Shown in pieces: positions 59,735-64,000 of a DNA stretch of 64,000 nucleotides. Numbering within the stretch: the stretch's first letter is position 1; the number at the start of each line of letters is the position of its first letter. The notes under the pieces are model-generated. The model was not told the origin of the DNA. It was given only the letters and a program-made list of their open reading frames with translations, and searched no databases. Source of the DNA: Sipunculus nudus (taxonomy: Eukaryota > Annelida > Sipuncula > Golfingiida > Sipunculidae). The DNA lies in assembly GCA_026874595.1 (NCBI GenBank), contig CM049311.1:38460676-38524675 (forward strand), read 5' to 3'. Both the position numbers and the translations under genes were made by a program.

Positions 59735-62348
59735 TTTAGCCAACCTGTGAGCTTATGCGATGGTGCGGCGTCGTCCGTCCTGTGTCGTACGTTGTGCGTC
59801 GTCTGTACGTTGACCATAGCTGTCTCAAAAATGGCAGGAGCTAGCATCACCAAATTTTTTGCAAATATTCAGTCATCCAAAAAACTTTATCGGATTTTGT
59901 TTATTTTTTTTCTAACTGCATTTTCTTAGATTTTATAGGGAAAAAGCTAAAAAAACTTCAAAAATCTTCTTCTCTGAAACTGTCCAGCCAAATTGTCCAA
60001 TATTTCACAGAAATGATCCCTGAAACAATCTTTTTCAAGTTTGTTCGAATGGTTCCAGTTGGGAGATTTTTGGCTGAGTTACAGGAGGTTGAACTTTGTT
60101 AACTGTGCAAAAAAGCATATTAAAATTTAAATCTCAGAAATGGCTCGAGCTATCATCACCAAATTTTATGCCAGTGTTGGTCACATGAGTCATATCTGAA
60201 ATTGAGGTATTGGTGGCACCACCTGCATCGGCCTTTTTTGTACGGGGTCATCAGTGCCCGTATCACACTGACAGCTACAAATAACTTCTTCTCTGAAACG
60301 AAATGGCCAAATTGTTTAATATTGCACAGAAATGATCCTAGGGTAGTGCTTTCTGAAGTTTGTTCAAATGGTCTCAGTTCAGTGACTTTTGGCTAAGTTA
60401 TGGGAAGCTGAATTTAGTCATATGCCATAACAGCCCATTTTAGCTAAGTGGCTACAAAAATCTTTTTCTCAAAAACCACTGGGCCAAATTCTTAAATCTC
60501 ACACATTAATTATCCTTAGATGTTGATAATTCAAGTTTGTTCAAGTTTGTCTCAGTTCAGTGACTTTTGGCTGAGTTATGGGGAGCTGAATTTAGTCATA
60601 TGCCATAACAGCCAATTTTAGCTAAGTGGCTACAAAAATCTTCTTCTCAACAACCACTGGGCCAAATTCTTAAATCTCACACGTTAATTACCCTGAGATG
60701 TTGATAATTCAAATTTGTTCAACTGGTTTTGATTCAATGATTTTTGGCTGAGTTATGGGAAGCTGAACTTTGCCATTTTGTTGTATTTTCCCATATGAGT
60801 TATAAACCTACAAAACATTTTTCGACTGATGATGATACTGAGGCCAGTTTGTTAAATATTTTGCAAGAATAATTCCCTGAATCATTCTTATAATAATTGT
60901 CTTTTATGGTTCCAAAAAATGAATTTGGCTGAATTATAAAGATTGAATTGAGTCATTTTACCAAATATGCTAGCTGTGTGAAGCAGATACATTTAGCCTA
61001 GCACCAGTTTATCAGCATCCATTACATCATGCCTCTAGACATTTAGATTTCAGGTTATCTATGGAAAATATTGACAAGAATGTTTTTAAAAGCTTTTAAA
61101 AAATGTAGATTTATGATATTACCTATCATCTGTACACTAACTCATAATTTCTCAGGAATAGCAGGAGCTACCATCCCCAAATGTTATGCAATTATCTGTC
61201 ACATATCAAATGTTGATGGATTCATCTTATTTTTGCTTTCTGCATTTACTTAGATTTTACAAGGAAAAAGCTGAAAAAAACTTGTAAAAGTCTTCTTCTT
61301 GTAAACAGTCCAGCCAAATTGTCCAAATTTTACAGGAATAATCCCAGAGGCGAGCCCTCTCAAGTTTGTTCCAAGGGTTTGTGTTGGATAAATTTTAGCA
61401 GAGTTACATAACAGGCCAAGATTGTGTACGTTTCTTGAATAGGTTGGGAAACTGCCAACTGTTTCAGATTTGGCAACAGATCAAGAGTTCATTCAGTGAA
61501 GCCAAATATAGGTCAACAGTTCAGTCAGTGCAACCAAGCACAAGGCATGTGATCACCTCATGGGCAGCATGTGATCATCTCATGGGTAGCATGTGATCTC
61601 CTCATGAGTATCATGTGATAACCTCATGGGTGTCATGCCCCTCAGGGCTGCATATGGAGCCATTCTGTGAGCTTATGCAATTGTGTGGCTACTATTTCAG
61701 ATTTGGCAATAGGCAAAAGGTCAGCCTGGATTTATTTATAGCTTTGGCAGACTGCCAACTGTTTCAGATTATGCAACAGGTCAAGAGTACACTCAGTGCA
61801 GCCAGGTACAGGTAAAAAATTCACTTAGTCTAGCCAGGTGCAGGTCAAGAGTTCACTCAGTGCAGTAGCCTGAGCCAGTAATTTGTCACAGTACACTCGG
61901 GGCAACTGCCTTTCTCACCTAAGCCTGGTCAGCCCCGTGCATCAGACTCAAGGTAAGTTTGATGTATTGGCCTGATATTCTGACCTGTCTATGTGTTTTT
62001 ATGGCTTTCTCGTTCACAAGACAGGTGTCGCCATCTACAATGACTTTTGCAAAGTGTATTTGCCTGCTTAATTCTACAGAAGAATTTGATATATCAGCCT
62101 GAAATTGGGCATATATGTACATGTCAAATAGCTTTGTTGTATACAAGACTGGTGGTGCCACCTACAATAATTTTTGTGTTGTGTGCACCCATGCCAGAAT
62201 TTCAGCAGTGATGTTTGTGTATTGTCTTGTTCAAAATGTTTAGTACTTGCATTGTTCATATATATGAAAAGTAGTGGTTCAACACTGAAGCGTTATACCT
62301 GGTGTATATCCATATGCACAGGTTCGCATTAGGCCTGTAGGCCTTGTT
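59735..62348 (-). mobile_element. H2 Helentron-like element inserted in H1
   Basis: On the minus strand it starts AACAAGGCCTACAGGCCTAA, then GCGAACCTGTG, and ends CACAGGTTGGCTAAAAAAA. The start therefore has a palindrome (AGGCCT..AGGCCT) and a word (AACCTGTG) that recurs inverted at the end, as in H1 but with different sequence. A GGACGGACGACGC patch lies just inside the 3' end. The empty site is seen near 13180: the flanks join with no target duplication, at a T run. Inside are repeats of about 180 bases (60280-60790; phrases GGCCAAATTCTTAAATCTCA and AGATGTTGATAATTCAA) and three GGTGGYGCCACC-like sites. No coding. Confidence 0.75.
61546..61636. repeat. ~24-bp tandem repeat, about four units
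   Basis: GCATGTGATCACCTCATGGG recurs with changes (CAGCATGTGATCATCTCATG, TAGCATGTGATCTCCTCATG, TATCATGTGATAACCTCATG) inside the H2 element. Confidence 0.85.
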
Positions 62349-63021
62349 TAATATAAATAAAAGCCATAAATCCAGGTACTTATGATCATTATTTAAATGT
62401 GTGAATTTTGTATATTCAAGATTCTCAACATCATTGTTTGGTGAAAACTATATAAATACCAGACATGGTGCAAATACTTTGCAATTGTATTTAAATAAGA
62501 ATATGAATATGTACTCCATTGTAAAATTTCTTGCATAAAGAATGGGAATTCAGGTAAAAATGAAAGTATATGAATACCAGTGCAAATACTTTCAAAATGT
62601 ATTCATGAATGCATTCATGAATATATTCTTTAATATTATTTTAATAATCATTTCAGTTATATTTCATTTTTAAAAATTATATGATTCTCTTATTATTTTT
62701 AATAAAAATTATATTTGGGACAATGTTTGTAATTTTCTTTAATAAATAGTTAAACTCTTATATTATATGTTCTGCTTATAAGTTATATGGCCAAGTCAAA
62801 ATCTGTGTGACAATAGTACTCCATTTGTTAATAAAATAAATGAAATCAATCCTCTTCCCTGTCTCCAAAGGTACTATCAAAATCATACATAAGCTAACCA
62901 ACAACAACTCATAATACAGCTTGTATTTATTACCACACAAAACCCGCATGTGCCTCATTTCTAAATCATATTTTTTTATCATATATAACAACTGAGCGCC
63001 GTGACCCATAGGTCCCTTGTT

Positions 63022-63446
63022 TCTCATATTTACCATAAATATTCATCTGTACAGTTCCTATGTACATGCCAGAAATTAAGTCAGTTAAGTATAAATTCTT
63101 TAAGTTATGGGCCCGAACATAATGGACTTTGTAAAAAAAATCAGGAAAAATATTTACTCACTTAACATGAACAATTTTAAAACTAGAGTCTATTTTCCTG
63201 AGTATACAACTATGTTTAATTAAGATTCAATTGTTTACCCAAAATTAGATCTGAATTTTGTAAATTTTTTAAGTTATTAGCATAAAAATACAATCAGTAC
63301 CATAAATTTTGCCCAACTTTGACCATGGCACGTTTTTTCCCTGTAAGTACCATTGATTTAATTTTCACAGCATGTAAACATAAATATTTAATTTATTTAA
63401 ATCTGAAATTTGAAAATAAAAGCTTGAAAATTAAGCTAGATGTTGA
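63022..63446 (-). mobile_element. Outer H1 module, reversed
   Basis: Reverse of 9430-9860: AAATATGAG next to the inner element, GGCATGTACATAGGAAC, GTTCGGGCCCATAACTT, GTGCCATGGTCAAAGTTGGG and TAGCTTAATTTTCAAGCTTT. It is bounded on both sides by complete H1 termini. Confidence 0.65.
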
Positions 63447-64000
63447 TTTTTAGCTCAGCTGACTGTAAGTCATCTGAGCTATAGTCGTGGTCCATTGTCC
63501 GTCGTCCGTCCGTCTGTCCGTCTGTCCGTAGATGTGGCACGTTTTGAAACCGTAAGACCTAGGAATCCAAAATTTGGCATAATGTAAGATGTCCCCAAGA
63601 TCTCCTACCGAGCCGAAAACTGGGTCTTTGCGACTTCATTCTTTTGAGAAATTAAGTAAAAACCTCAATTTTTTATTATAAACCTATTTTCACACTTCAG
63701 GACTGCCTAATATCGAAACCACTCATCTGTTTTTCCTCATATTTACCATAAATATTCCTCTATATAGTTCCTATGTACATGCCAGAAATTAGGTCTGTAT
63801 TATATAATTTAAAAACGTTATGGGCCCAAACATAATGCATTTTGTAAAAAAATCAGGAAAGATGTTTGATCACTTAACACAAAACATGTTAAAGCTATGG
63901 ACTTTTTTTCCAGTAATATAACTTAAATTAATCAAAATTAAATTGTATACCCAAAATTAGATCAAAATCTTTTGAATTTTTTAAAAAAATAACAAAAAAT
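63447..64000 (-). mobile_element. H1 3' part, reversed, running off the window
   Basis: On the minus strand it ends in the hairpin and TCAGCTGAGCTAAAAA at 63447, preceded by ACGG/ACAG repeats (63500-63528) and the usual module (ATAATGCATTATGTTTGGGC at about 63825-63845 reversed). The 5' end is beyond 64000. Confidence 0.7.

Larger units (their letters stand above)
57263..63021 (-). mobile_element. H1 element, reversed, carrying H2 and a foldback
   Basis: On the minus strand the 5' end at 63021 reads AACAAGGGACCTATGGGTCA and the 3' end at 57263 reads TCAGCTGAGCTAAAAA, with ACGG/ACAG repeats at 57318-57345. The 5' kilobase matches 12508-13155, and 59720-59150 matches 13200-13740. An H2 element (59735-62348) separates those two parts, and a CCCGGG-rich stretch (58262-59145) stands where 13750-14145 would be. 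It is nested in further H1 sequence on the right. Confidence 0.78.

Overview
This looks like AT-rich, intron-bearing, repeat-dense animal nuclear DNA, most likely from a bivalve mollusc. Evidence: a spliced metazoan gene with GT-AG introns, an L1-like (APE-type) LINE, tRNA-derived SINE pieces, long (TA)n and poly-G tracts, and many copies of an ACGG/ACAG-microsatellite element ending in the hairpin TCAGCTGAGCTAAAA. That last type resembles the bivalve 'pearl' / Helentron-associated elements. The phylum is an inference; the eukaryotic nature is seen directly.

Genes. The one identifiable gene is carnitine O-palmitoyltransferase 1 (CPT1), minus strand, 25958 down to 15777. Seven coding exons with good splice sites join in frame into about 293 codons: the regulatory N-terminus with conserved Glu3 and His5, two membrane segments, and the start of the acyltransferase domain. 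The catalytic half is not visible. It must lie beyond the left edge across an intron of more than 15.7 kb, or be lost. On the plus strand, one probable initiator exon (55162-55254, 31 codons, donor GTTAGT) starts an unidentified gene. Everything else that is open is LINE coding remnant or chance ORF in repeats.

Layout. 1-15382: nested repeats antisense in the CPT1 intron. An L1-like LINE (to 11498) is broken by two insertions of family H1 (657-3421; 5722-10738, itself holding another H1 at 8239-10120), and the LINE sits in an older H1 that received a further H1 (12508-15128). 15777-25958: CPT1 exons and introns with MITEs and SINE pieces. 26480-28411: H1 remnant carrying an H4 element. 28412-31890: nothing recognised. 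32836-36915: foldback inside foldback inside (TA)n, with an H3 element at the centre. 37250-43900: degraded H1 pieces and a small palindrome. 44103-45630: MULE-like element with long inverted repeats and a 10-bp target duplication. 45640-48460: mostly unique, including a CpG-bearing promoter-like patch. 48466-52317: H1 with an inserted H3 and a ~338-bp tandem array. 52391-53275: large palindrome with tandem arms. 53700-54580: H4, reversed. 55162: orphan exon. 57263-63021: reversed H1 carrying an inserted H2 (59735-62348) and a CCCGGG foldback. 63023-64000: further reversed H1.

Main discovery. Four otherwise dissimilar element families (H1-H4) share a build: a start bearing a short inverted-repeat word, tandem repeats inside, a 3' end repeating that word in inverted orientation (as a hairpin in H1, H3 and H4), an A/T-rich last few bases, and insertion at A/T runs without visible target duplication. 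That matches Helentron-type rolling-circle elements. All four also carry, once per tandem unit, the same palindrome GGTGGCGCCACC in different surroundings. The window contains both filled and empty versions of several insertion sites, so boundaries can be read directly.
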